Of a DNA stretch of 64,000 nucleotides, positions 25,891-33,829 are shown piece after piece. Origin of the DNA: Caballeronia insecticola (lineage in GTDB: Bacteria; Pseudomonadota; Gammaproteobacteria; Burkholderiales; Burkholderiaceae); assembly GCF_000402035.1 (NCBI RefSeq), contig NC_021294.1:1-64000 (forward strand), given 5' to 3'. Under the pieces are notes generated by a model, which was not told the DNA's origin, ran no database searches, and saw nothing but the letters and a program-made list of their open reading frames with translations. The position numbers and the translations under genes were made by a program. The number at the start of each line of letters is the position of its first letter. Positions within the stretch are counted from its first letter, which is position 1.

Positions 25891-26811
25891 ATGTCCGATC
25901 AACTCACGCCGCCGTCCGGCATGTGGCCGGTTCTCTACGCGTACTTCGACGCGCTGAACCGGCTCGACAGCAACGCCACGCGCAGACAGATCGATGCGAC
26001 CATCGCGGCGGGCGCGCCTGCGATCGTCACGCTTGGTCTCGCGACGGAAGTGAACCGTCTGTCCGACGATGAAAAGCGCACCATGATCGACGATTGCGCC
26101 GCGCATATCGCGGGCCGCGTGCCGCTCGCGGTCACGATCACCGGCGACAGTGTCGACGCGCAGGTCGCGCTTGCGAATCACGCGCTCGAACGCGGCGCGT
26201 CGTGGCTCATTCTTCAGCCGCCGTCGAAACGCGGTGAGCCCGAGTCGTTCTACTACGACTTCTTTGCGTCAGTGCTCGAACGGACCGGCGCGAGCGCGGG
26301 CATTCAGAATGCGCCGGAGTATCTTGGCGTCGGCTTGTCGGCGGAATCGATTGTCGCGCTTGCCGCCGAGCGTCCGAACTTTCGTTTGCTCAAAGGCGAA
26401 GGACCGGCCGTGACGATACGCGCGACCATCGAACGCCTGCATGCGCTCGAACAGACGCTCGCGGTGTTCAACGGACGCGGCGGGCAGGAACTCGTCGACA
26501 ATCTGCGCGCGGGCTGCGACGGTCTGATCATCGCGCCGGATGCGTTCGATCATCAGGTCGCTATCTACGAGGCTTTTGCTGCAGGACGCGAGCATGAAGC
26601 CGAGTCGCTCTATGCGGAAGCGCTGCCGGAAATCGTCTTCGTGATGCAGTCCCTGGAAACGCTCACCTGTTACGGCAAGCGCATTGCGGCGTGGCGCATG
26701 GGATTCGATGTTGCGCACGATCGCGGCACGCGTCCGACGCCGTTCGGCATCGAATGCGCGCGACGCTTTGCGCAACGGCTCGGACCGACGTCGCGTCCTG
26801 TGCCGCGATGA
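25891..26811 (+). CDS. Dihydrodipicolinate synthase-family aldolase or dehydratase
   Basis: 306 residues from ATG 25891 (ACGGAGG). TIM-barrel class I lyase; the Schiff-base lysine is in FRLLKGEGPAV, and AGAPAIVTLGLATEVNRLSDDEK corresponds to the N-terminal substrate loop. It is not a lysine-synthesis DapA: beside a pentonate-type dehydratase gene it most likely acts on a 2-keto-3-deoxy sugar acid, as an aldolase or as a dehydratase leading to alpha-ketoglutarate semialdehyde. No semialdehyde dehydrogenase gene is adjacent. The convergent MarR-GNAT gene ends 1 bp away. Confidence 0.82.
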   Translation: MSDQLTPPSGMWPVLYAYFDALNRLDSNATRRQIDATIAAGAPAIVTLGLATEVNRLSDDEKRTMIDDCAAHIAGRVPLAVTITGDSVDAQVALANHALERGASWLILQPPSKRGEPESFYYDFFASVLERTGASAGIQNAPEYLGVGLSAESIVALAAERPNFRLLKGEGPAVTIRATIERLHALEQTLAVFNGRGGQELVDNLRAGCDGLIIAPDAFDHQVAIYEAFAAGREHEAESLYAEALPEIVFVMQSLETLTCYGKRIAAWRMGFDVAHDRGTRPTPFGIECARRFAQRLGPTSRPVPR

Positions 26812-26812
26812 A

Positions 26813-27787
26813 TCATCGAATCGAGCGGCGCGCGAAACGCTGCTCGATTACCGTTGTGCCCCATTGCGTGCCTTCGGCTTCGTCCGTCAATGCGAAGCCG
26901 AACGACTCGTACAGATGCCGCGCCGCGTCGAGGCTCTTGAAGGTCCAGAGATAGGTCTCGTCGTAATGCGTGTCGACGAATTCCATCGCGCGCGACATCA
27001 ACTGTCTTCCGGTGCCGCTGCCGCGCAATGAATCGTCGATGATGAACCAGCGCAAATGCGCGATGCGCGTATCCAGATCGCCGTCGATTGCAAGCGACCC
27101 GAGCGTACGCTCGCCCTCGACGACGAGCCACAACGCCTTGCCCGGCGCAGGCAGGCCTTCGGCGAACGCGGCAAGTTCGGTTGCAACCTTGCGCTCGAAG
27201 TACACGCCGAAGCCCGCATGATGCGCATAGAAACGCGCGTGCAGACTCGCGATATCGCCGATGCATCCCGGCCGATATCCTTCGACAATGCGCGCGCTTT
27301 CCGTATGCGCCGCGTGCGGCGTCTTGTGTTCGTGGCCGTGCGCGAGGGCGTCGGCATACAGCGCGAGCGAGCGCACGAGCGCCTGCTGATCTTCAGGCAC
27401 GAGACGGCGCAGCGCGTCGGAAACCTGATCGGTTGCGAATTTGTCGATCTTTCGGCGCAACCTTTGTCCGGCAGCGGTGAGCTTGAGTTCGGATGAACGT
27501 CCGTCTTCGCTCGACGTTTTCCGCTTCACAAAGCCGGCCGCTTCGAGCCGCGCGATCTGCCGGCTCGCATTCGATTTGTCGAGCCGCAGGATCGTGGCGA
27601 GGTCGCGCGCCTGTATGCCGGGCGTCGCGCCGATCTCGATGATCGCATGCACCGCCGATGGCGCGAGTCCGCTGTCCGCAAGCGTATTGCGCATGAAGCC
27701 GAGTTCGCGCACGAGCTTGCGCGAAAACTCGCGCAATTCGAGGATGGTTTTATCGCGTGATTGAGGCGGTGTTTCGACGAAGTCCAT
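26813..27787 (-). CDS. MarR-type regulator fused to a GNAT acetyltransferase (1)
   Basis: 324 residues from ATG 27787 (GGAG ribosome site). Residues 1-150 form a MarR winged helix (DLATILRLDKSNASRQIARLEAAGFVKRKTSSEDGRSSELKLTAAGQRLRRK). Residues 165-320 form a GNAT domain with the acetyl-CoA loop in DDSLRGSGTGRQLMSRAMEF and a YESFGF motif near the end. Such fusions are common in Proteobacteria but poorly understood; the GNAT part may sense acetyl-CoA or modify a target. Two identical-arm palindromes directly upstream suggest autorepression. Confidence 0.87.
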   Translation of the reverse strand: MDFVETPPQSRDKTILELREFSRKLVRELGFMRNTLADSGLAPSAVHAIIEIGATPGIQARDLATILRLDKSNASRQIARLEAAGFVKRKTSSEDGRSSELKLTAAGQRLRRKIDKFATDQVSDALRRLVPEDQQALVRSLALYADALAHGHEHKTPHAAHTESARIVEGYRPGCIGDIASLHARFYAHHAGFGVYFERKVATELAAFAEGLPAPGKALWLVVEGERTLGSLAIDGDLDTRIAHLRWFIIDDSLRGSGTGRQLMSRAMEFVDTHYDETYLWTFKSLDAARHLYESFGFALTDEAEGTQWGTTVIEQRFARRSIR

Positions 27788-27800
27788 GACATCTCCATCG

Positions 27801-27847
27801 GTTGCGGGGCGCAACCGGTTTCCTGTAATTTAGTTGCGGATTGCAAC
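27801..27847. promoter_or_regulatory. Twin palindromic operators of MarR-GNAT (1)
   Basis: GTTGC-GGGGC-GCAAC (27801-27815) and GTTGC-GGATT-GCAAC (27833-27847) have identical arms with centres 32 bp apart, about three helical turns. They lie 14-60 bp upstream of the regulator start, so two dimers on one DNA face could repress the gene. Confidence 0.75.
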
Positions 27848-27880
27848 TTTCGCAAGAAAAATGAAGTGCATGGGTCGGCT

Positions 27881-27898
27881 CCCGAAAATGCTCACCTT
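27881..27898 (+). repeat. Iteron-like repeat outside the origin (5)
   Basis: CCCGAAAATGCTCACCTT, whose first 17 bases are identical to the origin iteron at 4503. It touches the hpnL stop codon (27898-27900). Confidence 0.75.
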
Positions 27899-28893
27899 CA
27901 GCCACGCTCGGGCGCGAAACGGAGCGCGCGCCTGGACTCGGTCACGCGCAACAGCACGAGCGCAACGGCGCCCCACAGGAGTTCGCGCGCACGCCGCAGC
28001 AACGCGAGCGAAAGCGCGGCTTCGTGATCGATGCCGAACGCCGCCGCAATCGCGACGATCGCCGCTTCCTGTACGCCGAGACCCGCAGGCGCGATGAATA
28101 CCGCATTGCGCACGGCCTGCACGAGTGCTTCGATAGCGACGGCGCCCGCAATCGAAACCGGATGGCCGAGCATGGCAAGCGCAAGGTACGTTTCGGCAGC
28201 GCCGAGCACATAGCCCGAGAATTGCCACGAGAACGCGCTGGCGAGCAACGGCGTGCGCTGCAATAGCGTGCGGATGTCGTGATCGAGCCGCTTGCCGTCG
28301 AGCCGCGCGGCGAGCGTGCTTGCGGGATCGAGCCAGCGTCGCGCCATCGCTTCGAGACGATGAAACGGCTTCCCCTTATGCACGACGACGAACGCCGCGA
28401 GACCGACCGGCAGCGACACGATCAAGCCCGCGCCGATCACATCGCCGATGCGGCTGGTATCGTCGGCATGAAAGCGCAGGAGGACGAGGCCGAGTATCGC
28501 GAGCGCGTACTGCACGGCAATCGTCACCAGCAATTCGACGACCACCGATGCGCTGACGCGACTCACGTCCTGCATATAGCGCGCGGCGAGCCGGATGCCC
28601 GTAAGCTCGCCACCGATGCCGAGCACGGGCAGTAAACGCCCGACTGCTTCGCGGACGACCGCGATCCACCAGAGTGATCGAAGCGGAATGCGCTCGTCGA
28701 GCAGCCGATGCCACGCGCGCGCGTCGAAGAGCAAAGGCAGCGCGTGCAGCGGCGCGAGCCACAGCAGCATAGGCCCGGTGCGCACGATCAGCGCGTAAGC
28801 GGCGAACACGCCCTCATGCAAAGCAAGCGCGACGAGCAGCGCGATTGCCATGGGCCAGCGCAGCCATGCGACGCGCGCGAGCGCCGATTTCAT
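27898..28893 (-). CDS. hpnL: HpnL, hopanoid-associated flippase-like membrane protein
   Basis: 331 residues with about eight hydrophobic segments, of the lysylphosphatidylglycerol synthase transmembrane-region (UPF0104) family. Seen are REAVGRLLPVLGIGGELTGIRLA, the FSWQFSGYVLGAAETYLAL stretch and AGLGVQEAAIVAIAAAFG, typical of HpnL. It is the last gene of hpnIJKL, and its start overlaps the hpnK stop as ATGA. A role in moving or localising extended hopanoids between membranes is proposed for the family, but its mechanism is not established. Confidence 0.88.
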   Translation of the reverse strand: MKSALARVAWLRWPMAIALLVALALHEGVFAAYALIVRTGPMLLWLAPLHALPLLFDARAWHRLLDERIPLRSLWWIAVVREAVGRLLPVLGIGGELTGIRLAARYMQDVSRVSASVVVELLVTIAVQYALAILGLVLLRFHADDTSRIGDVIGAGLIVSLPVGLAAFVVVHKGKPFHRLEAMARRWLDPASTLAARLDGKRLDHDIRTLLQRTPLLASAFSWQFSGYVLGAAETYLALAMLGHPVSIAGAVAIEALVQAVRNAVFIAPAGLGVQEAAIVAIAAAFGIDHEAALSLALLRRARELLWGAVALVLLRVTESRRALRFAPERG

Positions 28894-29726
28894 GCGGCGA
28901 ACTCCGGCGTAGTCGCATGATCGAAGATGTCCGCGAAGCCGCCGTGCATCGCGCCGCTCGCCTCGATGGCGCGCGCGACGCGCGGCGAGCACAGCGCCGC
29001 GAGTTCGTCGGCGTGGCGGTAAGCGTGCATCGCGGGCGTGATGGGCGCGACGCCTTCTGTCGCCGGATGGCTGTAGATTTCGAGCACGCCTTGCGGTGCG
29101 TTCGCGAGAATCGCAAGGAGCGCGGCTTCGTCCATGTTGCCCGTCGCCGAGATGCCCGCGATCCAGTCGTTATGCGCGATGCCCGCGCGATCGAGCCGCG
29201 TCTTCATCCACGCGACCCACGGCGCGAACAGCAGCGATGCGTGCATCTCGCGAGGCAGGCGCATGGCGCGCATGCCGAACTGCGGCCCGATTTCGAGAAT
29301 CAGCGAAAGCACGCTGGGATGCAGATGAAAATGCTTGTGCGTGTTGACGTGATCGAGCGCAAGGCCCGTTGCGGCGAACGCCTCGAACTGCGCGCGAATC
29401 TCGATGGCAAGTTGACGGCGCACGCTTTCCTGAAAGAAGAAGCGCACGCCGTTGGCGAACATGGTGCCTTCGAAGTTACCGTGCATATCGACGAGATCGG
29501 GTATCGACCACGGCGGCAGCGACGCGATGCCGTCCGTCAGCACGAGATGCAATCCAACGCGCAAGCCCGTCAGTCGACGCGCGATCTTTACCGCATCATG
29601 AGCGGCGGGCGCGCCGATCATGAGACTCGCGCAGGTGAGCGCGCCTTCGCAGTGCGCGCGCTCGACGGCGGCGTTGACGCGTGCGTGCACGCCGAAGTCG
29701 TCGGCGGTGACGATCAGCCCGCGCAT
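28890..29726 (-). CDS. hpnK: HpnK, hopanoid deacetylase (YdjC/ChbG family)
   Basis: 278 residues. YdjC-type deacetylase with the metal-site motif IVTADDFGVHARVNAAVERA at the N terminus, GLHLVLTDG, and DHVNTHKHFHLHPSVL supplying histidines. In hopanoid side-chain assembly HpnK removes the acetyl group from the N-acetylglucosaminyl hopanoid made by HpnI, giving the amine needed by later steps. The gene starts 4 bp after hpnJ and overlaps hpnL by 4 bp. Confidence 0.92.
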   Translation of the reverse strand: MRGLIVTADDFGVHARVNAAVERAHCEGALTCASLMIGAPAAHDAVKIARRLTGLRVGLHLVLTDGIASLPPWSIPDLVDMHGNFEGTMFANGVRFFFQESVRRQLAIEIRAQFEAFAATGLALDHVNTHKHFHLHPSVLSLILEIGPQFGMRAMRLPREMHASLLFAPWVAWMKTRLDRAGIAHNDWIAGISATGNMDEAALLAILANAPQGVLEIYSHPATEGVAPITPAMHAYRHADELAALCSPRVARAIEASGAMHGGFADIFDHATTPEFAA

Positions 29727-29730
29727 CGCG

Positions 29731-31152
29731 TCACGCCTCGTGTGCGTGCAGGAAGCGGAAGAACTCGACGCCTTCGCGCAGGCGCCGCTTCATCATGTCG
29801 CGGCTCGTAAGCATTTCGCGCACGATCTCCCAGATCTTCGACGGACGAAAATAGAAGCGCTTATAGAAGCGTTCGAGTTCGTGATAAATCTCCTCGCGTG
29901 ACAGATGCGGATAACCGATCGCCGCCAACTGCACGCCTTCCTTGCTCACGAGATTGACGACCTGCGCGTCGAGCCAGCCGTTGTCCACCGCCTGACGATA
30001 AAGCGCCGTCCCAGGATAAGGCGCCGCGAGCGACACCTGAATCGTGTGCGGATTGATTTCCTTCGCGTACTGAATCGTTTTGTCGATGGTCTCCCGTGTC
30101 TCGCCGGGCAAGCCGAGAATGAACGTGCCATGCACCTTGATGCCGAGCTTGCGGCAATCATCGGCGAAGCGTCTCGCGATATCCGTGCGCAGACCTTTCT
30201 TGATGTTCAACAGGATCTGATCGTCGCCGGATTCATAACCCACGAGCAGCAGCCGCAGCCCGTTTTCCTTCATGATCCTGAGCGTCGAATAGGGCACGTT
30301 GGCCTTCGCGTTGCACGACCACGTCACGCCGAGTTCGCCGAGTCCGCGCGCGATTTCTTCGACGCGCGGCTTGAAGTCGGTGAAGGTGTCGTCGTCGAAC
30401 ATGATCTCTTTCACTTCGGGCATGTTGTCGCGAATCCACTTCACTTCGGCGAGCACGTTTTCCACCGAACGCACGCGATAACGATGCCCGCCCACCGTTT
30501 GCGGCCACAGACAGAACGTGCAGCGCGAACGGCAACCGCGTCCCGTATAAAGCGATACATACGGATAGTTCAGATAGCCGATGAAGTAATGCGCGATATT
30601 CAGATCGCGCTTGTACACGGGCGCGACGAACGGCAGCGCGTCCATGTTCTCGAGCATCGGACGCGCTTCGTTATGTTCGATCGAACCATCGGGCAGGCGA
30701 TAGCTCAAGCCCTTGATTGCGGCAAGCGGCAACCCTTCGGCGATGTCCTTGCACGTGTAGTCGAATTCCTCGCGGCACACGAAGTCGATGGCCTCGCTCG
30801 CCGCCAACGAGTTGTGCGGATCCACCGCAACCTTCGCGCCGACCATGCCGACAGCGATACCCGGCGCGCGTGCCTTCAGCTTTTCGGCGAAGAGCGCGTC
30901 GGTCGGAAACGAAGGCGTGCTCGTATGGATGATGACCAGTTCGTATTGCGCGGCGATATCGAGCGTTGCATCGACGGACAGCCCGTCGGCGGGCGCGTCG
31001 AGCACGCGCGATCCCGGCACGAGCGCGGCGGGCTGCGCGAGCCATGTCGGATACCAGAACGAGCGTATTTCGCGCTTTGCCTGATAGCGCGAGCCGGCGC
31101 CGCCGTCGAAACCGTCGAACGACGGCGCCTGTAGAAAGAGAGTCTTCTTCAT
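29731..31152 (-). CDS. hpnJ: HpnJ, hopanoid radical SAM enzyme
   Basis: 473 residues from ATG 31152. A cobalamin-binding-like N-terminal domain (about 1-175: QAPSFDGFDGGAGSRYQ and VGMVGAKVAVDP) precedes a radical SAM core with the cluster motif GCRSRCTFCLWP. Further marks are EIMFDDDTFTDF and the GTFILGLPGETRETIDKTIQYA stretch. HpnJ is assigned the ring contraction that turns the glucosaminyl group into the cyclitol ether of composite hopanoids. It lies 22 bp after hpnI and 4 bp before hpnK, so the set is one operon. Confidence 0.92.
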   Translation of the reverse strand: MKKTLFLQAPSFDGFDGGAGSRYQAKREIRSFWYPTWLAQPAALVPGSRVLDAPADGLSVDATLDIAAQYELVIIHTSTPSFPTDALFAEKLKARAPGIAVGMVGAKVAVDPHNSLAASEAIDFVCREEFDYTCKDIAEGLPLAAIKGLSYRLPDGSIEHNEARPMLENMDALPFVAPVYKRDLNIAHYFIGYLNYPYVSLYTGRGCRSRCTFCLWPQTVGGHRYRVRSVENVLAEVKWIRDNMPEVKEIMFDDDTFTDFKPRVEEIARGLGELGVTWSCNAKANVPYSTLRIMKENGLRLLLVGYESGDDQILLNIKKGLRTDIARRFADDCRKLGIKVHGTFILGLPGETRETIDKTIQYAKEINPHTIQVSLAAPYPGTALYRQAVDNGWLDAQVVNLVSKEGVQLAAIGYPHLSREEIYHELERFYKRFYFRPSKIWEIVREMLTSRDMMKRRLREGVEFFRFLHAHEA

Positions 31153-31174
31153 GGGCGAGGTCCTGTTGGATGCG

Positions 31175-32389
31175 TCATTGGCTGTCGGATGCGTTGGCGT
31201 CGTAGCGTTCGCGCGGATCGTCGATCGGCACGCGCACGCCGCGCCACACGACGCTCGAACCGAACGATGCCGCGAGCCATTGCAGGCACATGAGCACATC
31301 GCGCAGCGGAATGAGCGGCAGGTCGCGCCAGAACGCGCGCCGTGTACGCGCGCTGCGCCCGTGAAGCAGCAGCCGCGCGCTCAGGCCGAACGACGTGCTC
31401 AGATCGACGATCGTGTCCGCGACGTATTGTGCGAGGCCCGTTCCGTGCTCGAAGCCGAGACCGAGCAGCGCGCTCGTCAGCAGCCATGGCGTGGTGAACG
31501 TGAGGCAAATGCACGCGAAGCCGGGCGGATTGATCGAGCGGATCGTGCGCAGCCAGCGCGTCTCGCGGCTCCAGAGCGAGACGAGATCGCGTTCGATGAC
31601 ATCGGTCGCGACGACGACATCCGAAAGCGCAGTGCGCAGTCCGAGCGCGCGCACGCGTTCGGCGAGCCAGTAGTCGTCCGCGAGACAATCGCGCAGTGCT
31701 TCGAGGCCGCCGCTTTGCACGAGCGTGTCGCGTCTGAGCGCGAGCGTCGCGCCGAAGCCCAAGCGTTCGTAGCCGGCGGCGATCGCGACATGCACCGAAG
31801 GCGCGAACCATTCGTCGATGAAGAGCGCACCCACGCGCGACCAGAAGCCGCCCACGCGCCGCGCCCGATAAAGACACGTCACGACGCCGACGCTCGCATC
31901 GGCAAGCGGCGCGGTGACGCGCACGAGGTAGTCGGGCTCGACCGCGATATCGCTGTCCGCAATGACGATGACATCGTGCTTCGCGCGCGCCGCAAGATTG
32001 ATGAGATTGCCGACCTTGCGATTGCTGCCGTGCGTGCTGGCATCGATCACGAGTTCGATATCGCGCTCGGGATACGCACGCACGAGCCGCGTGACGACAT
32101 TGACGGCGGGATCGGACGCGCTCGCCACACCGAACAGCAACTGATACGACGGATGCGTTTGCTGGCAGAAGGTTTCGAGGTTCGCATACAAGCGCGGCTC
32201 CGCGCCGCACAGTGGCTTGAGCACGCTGACGCAAGGCGCGGGCGATTCGGACGAAGCATCGCCGCGCCGCGAAGAAGACGCGCCACGCGAGCCGGGATGC
32301 ACGAGCGCCGCAATCGCGACATGACACGTCGATGCACAGCACAACGCGATGACGATCCACAGGACAAGCGGAACCGAATGCGCGATCAT
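31175..32389 (-). CDS. hpnI: HpnI, hopanoid glycosyltransferase
   Basis: 404 residues from ATG 32389; a GTG three bases upstream is possible. Family 2 glycosyltransferase resembling ceramide glucosyltransferase: an N-terminal membrane helix, then SVLKPLCGAEPRLYANLETFC, the metal motif IVIADSDIAVEPDYL, the later aspartates in CLADDYWLAERV, the QxxRW-like SRETRWLRTIR and C-terminal helices. HpnI adds N-acetylglucosamine to bacteriohopanetetrol. It is the first gene of hpnIJKL, with a PmrA-like box 53 bp upstream of its start. The genes for hopene synthesis and HpnH/G/M/N are not in this window. Confidence 0.92.
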   Translation of the reverse strand: MIAHSVPLVLWIVIALCCASTCHVAIAALVHPGSRGASSSRRGDASSESPAPCVSVLKPLCGAEPRLYANLETFCQQTHPSYQLLFGVASASDPAVNVVTRLVRAYPERDIELVIDASTHGSNRKVGNLINLAARAKHDVIVIADSDIAVEPDYLVRVTAPLADASVGVVTCLYRARRVGGFWSRVGALFIDEWFAPSVHVAIAAGYERLGFGATLALRRDTLVQSGGLEALRDCLADDYWLAERVRALGLRTALSDVVVATDVIERDLVSLWSRETRWLRTIRSINPPGFACICLTFTTPWLLTSALLGLGFEHGTGLAQYVADTIVDLSTSFGLSARLLLHGRSARTRRAFWRDLPLIPLRDVLMCLQWLAASFGSSVVWRGVRVPIDDPRERYDANASDSQ

Positions 32390-32442
32390 CACTGACGGGT
32401 TCCTCGTGGCTCGTAAGGAACCCGCAGCCTGCGGCCGGAATG

Positions 32443-32459
32443 CTTAAGAAACGCTTAAC
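32443..32459. promoter_or_regulatory. PmrA/QseB-like response-regulator box before hpnI
   Basis: CTTAAG-N5-CTTAAC, an 11-bp direct repeat of TTAA half-sites matching the PmrA-type consensus YTTAAK-N5-YTTAAK. It lies 53 bp upstream of hpnI. Two related boxes flank the response-regulator gene near 33 kb. Confidence 0.7.
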
Positions 32460-32522
32460 TTCGCAAGCGGAAACGTGGTGCGAAACGTGTGCAAAAGGCC
32501 CGTCATGAAGGCGATCGCAGAC

Positions 32523-32550
32523 AAAAAAAACCCGGCATGCGACGCCGGGT
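32523..32550 (-). terminator. Rho-independent terminator for the small membrane-protein gene
   Basis: Minus-strand stem CCCGGC-GTCGCAT-GCCGGG followed by eight T residues, placed right after the gene at 32576-32962. Confidence 0.88.
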
Positions 32551-32575
32551 GAAGATGGCCGGGCATGTTCCGAGA

Positions 32576-32962
32576 TCACGCCCGACCGCGTGGCACTCTG
32601 CACGACGCCGCAGCGCGCGGACACGCGTGCGCCATGTCTTCGCGCGACACGGCATGCAACTCGACGTGAAGCTGCACGAGCCAGTCACGCGGACAAGGAT
32701 TCGCAATCACGAGTTTGTCCGCGCTCCAGTCGATATGGCGCGATGCACGCGCGGCATCGAAGGCAAGCGCAGCGATGCGCCGCACGAGGAACACGACGGC
32801 CGCCGCGCTCGCAAGCGTCGCCGCGCGTATCGTCGTGCTTTGCAGCGCCTCCGCGTGTCCCGCGCAGCCGCACACGGCAAGCCACGCGGCGTCGGAAGTG
32901 GCGACGCATGCAGCGATCAACACCACGTGGGCGCGCAGGGAAACGAGGGTGGATGCTCGCAT
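32576..32962 (-). CDS. Small membrane protein beside the two-component system, function unknown
   Basis: 128 residues from ATG 32962 (GGAA ribosome site); ATG 32968 is possible and longer readings have no clear start signal. It has two hydrophobic helices (about 3-28 and 40-60), then a soluble tail with HIDWSADKLVIANPCPRDWLVQLHVELHAVSREDMAHACP. It has several cysteines. No family is recognised. It has its own terminator and a PmrA-like box 64 bp upstream, so it is probably a target of the adjacent response regulator, perhaps an accessory or feedback protein. Confidence 0.65.
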   Translation of the reverse strand: MRASTLVSLRAHVVLIAACVATSDAAWLAVCGCAGHAEALQSTTIRAATLASAAAVVFLVRRIAALAFDAARASRHIDWSADKLVIANPCPRDWLVQLHVELHAVSREDMAHACPRAAASCRVPRGRA

Positions 32963-33026
32963 CGGCATTTCCGGGGAAGCGCGTGGCCAGGAACGGCGCG
33001 CTCGACGGTATAGTGCGAGGCCAGTC

Positions 33027-33043
33027 CTTATGCGATGCTTAAG
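33027..33043. promoter_or_regulatory. PmrA/QseB-like box before the small membrane-protein gene
   Basis: CTTATG-CGATG-CTTAAG keeps the 11-bp half-site spacing with one mismatch. It is 64 bp upstream of the minus-strand gene starting at 32962. Confidence 0.6.
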
Positions 33044-33098
33044 CCGCGCACGCGCCGCATCGCTAAATACAGTGCTTTGTGCGGTCGCGCGCATTGGC

Positions 33099-33115
33099 GT
33101 TAAGTGGCGCTTAAG
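33099..33115. promoter_or_regulatory. PmrA/QseB-like box before the response regulator
   Basis: GTTAAG-TGGCG-CTTAAG lies 51 bp upstream of the response-regulator start and fits autoactivation. It is the best match of the three together with the hpnI box. Confidence 0.7.
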
Positions 33116-33166
33116 CATGCGCGCCGGACAATCGGCGGCAATCTTGTTGTAGCCTGGAGAATGCGC

Positions 33167-33829
33167 ATGCGCCTGTTATTGGTGGAGGACGACGAGATGA
33201 TCGGGGAGACCGTGCTCGCCGCATTACGCCGCGCCAACTATACGGTCGACTGGGCGCAGGACGGCCGCGCGGCCGAGCTCTCGCTCGCCAACGGCGTGTA
33301 CGACCTCGTACTGCTCGATTTGAACCTGCCGAGACGCGACGGCCTCGAAGTGCTCGCAACGTATCGCAAGAACGGCGGCGACGCGCCCGTGATGATCATC
33401 ACCGCGCGCGATGCCGTCGACGATCGCATACGCGGCCTCGATGCCGGCGCGGACGATTACCTTCTAAAGCCTTTCGATCTCGACGAACTCGCCGCCCGCG
33501 TGCGCGCGCTATTGCGGCGCCGCACGGGCCAGAAGCATCCCGTCTACACGCACGGCGAACTTTCGCTCGATCCCGCCGCGCACGAAGCCCGGAAAGCCGA
33601 TGCCGTGCTCAATCTCGTGCCGCGCGAATTCGCGTTGCTGCAGGCGCTGATCGAGGAACCGGCGCGTGTGTTCCGGCGCTCCGAACTGGAAGAAAAACTG
33701 TATGGCTGGGGCGAGGAAGTGGGCAGCAATGCCATCGAAGTTCATGTGCACAGCTTGCGGCGCAAGATCGGCGCGGACGAGATCGTCACGGTGCGCGGCG
33801 TCGGCTATCGACTGAAGAGGGTCGGATGA
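33167..33829 (+). CDS. OmpR-family response regulator (PmrA/QseB/TctD group)
   Basis: 220 residues from ATG 33167, well spaced from GGAGA; ATG 33161 is too close to it. The receiver domain has the acidic pocket E7-D8-D9, phospho-acceptor D51 in LVLLDLNLPRRDG, and the KPFDLDELAAR switch lysine. The C-terminal winged helix is of OmpR type (PREFALLQALIEEPARVFRRSELEEKLYGWGEEVGSNAIEVHVHSLRRKIG). The VGSNAIEVHVHSLRRKIG segment is typical of the PmrA/QseB group, whose known sites are TTAA-type direct repeats like those nearby. The kinase gene starts within its stop codon (ATGA). Confidence 0.92.
   Translation: MRLLLVEDDEMIGETVLAALRRANYTVDWAQDGRAAELSLANGVYDLVLLDLNLPRRDGLEVLATYRKNGGDAPVMIITARDAVDDRIRGLDAGADDYLLKPFDLDELAARVRALLRRRTGQKHPVYTHGELSLDPAAHEARKADAVLNLVPREFALLQALIEEPARVFRRSELEEKLYGWGEEVGSNAIEVHVHSLRRKIGADEIVTVRGVGYRLKRVG

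Noticed and set aside
26651..26667. Iteron-like string (near CCTGGAAACGCTCACC) inside the DapA-family gene
   Set aside because: Two mismatches in conserved positions and inside a coding sequence; probably chance.
30966..32624. Overlapping frames on both strands around hpnI and hpnJ
   Set aside because: No motifs, and they are accounted for by the codon bias of the hpn genes.
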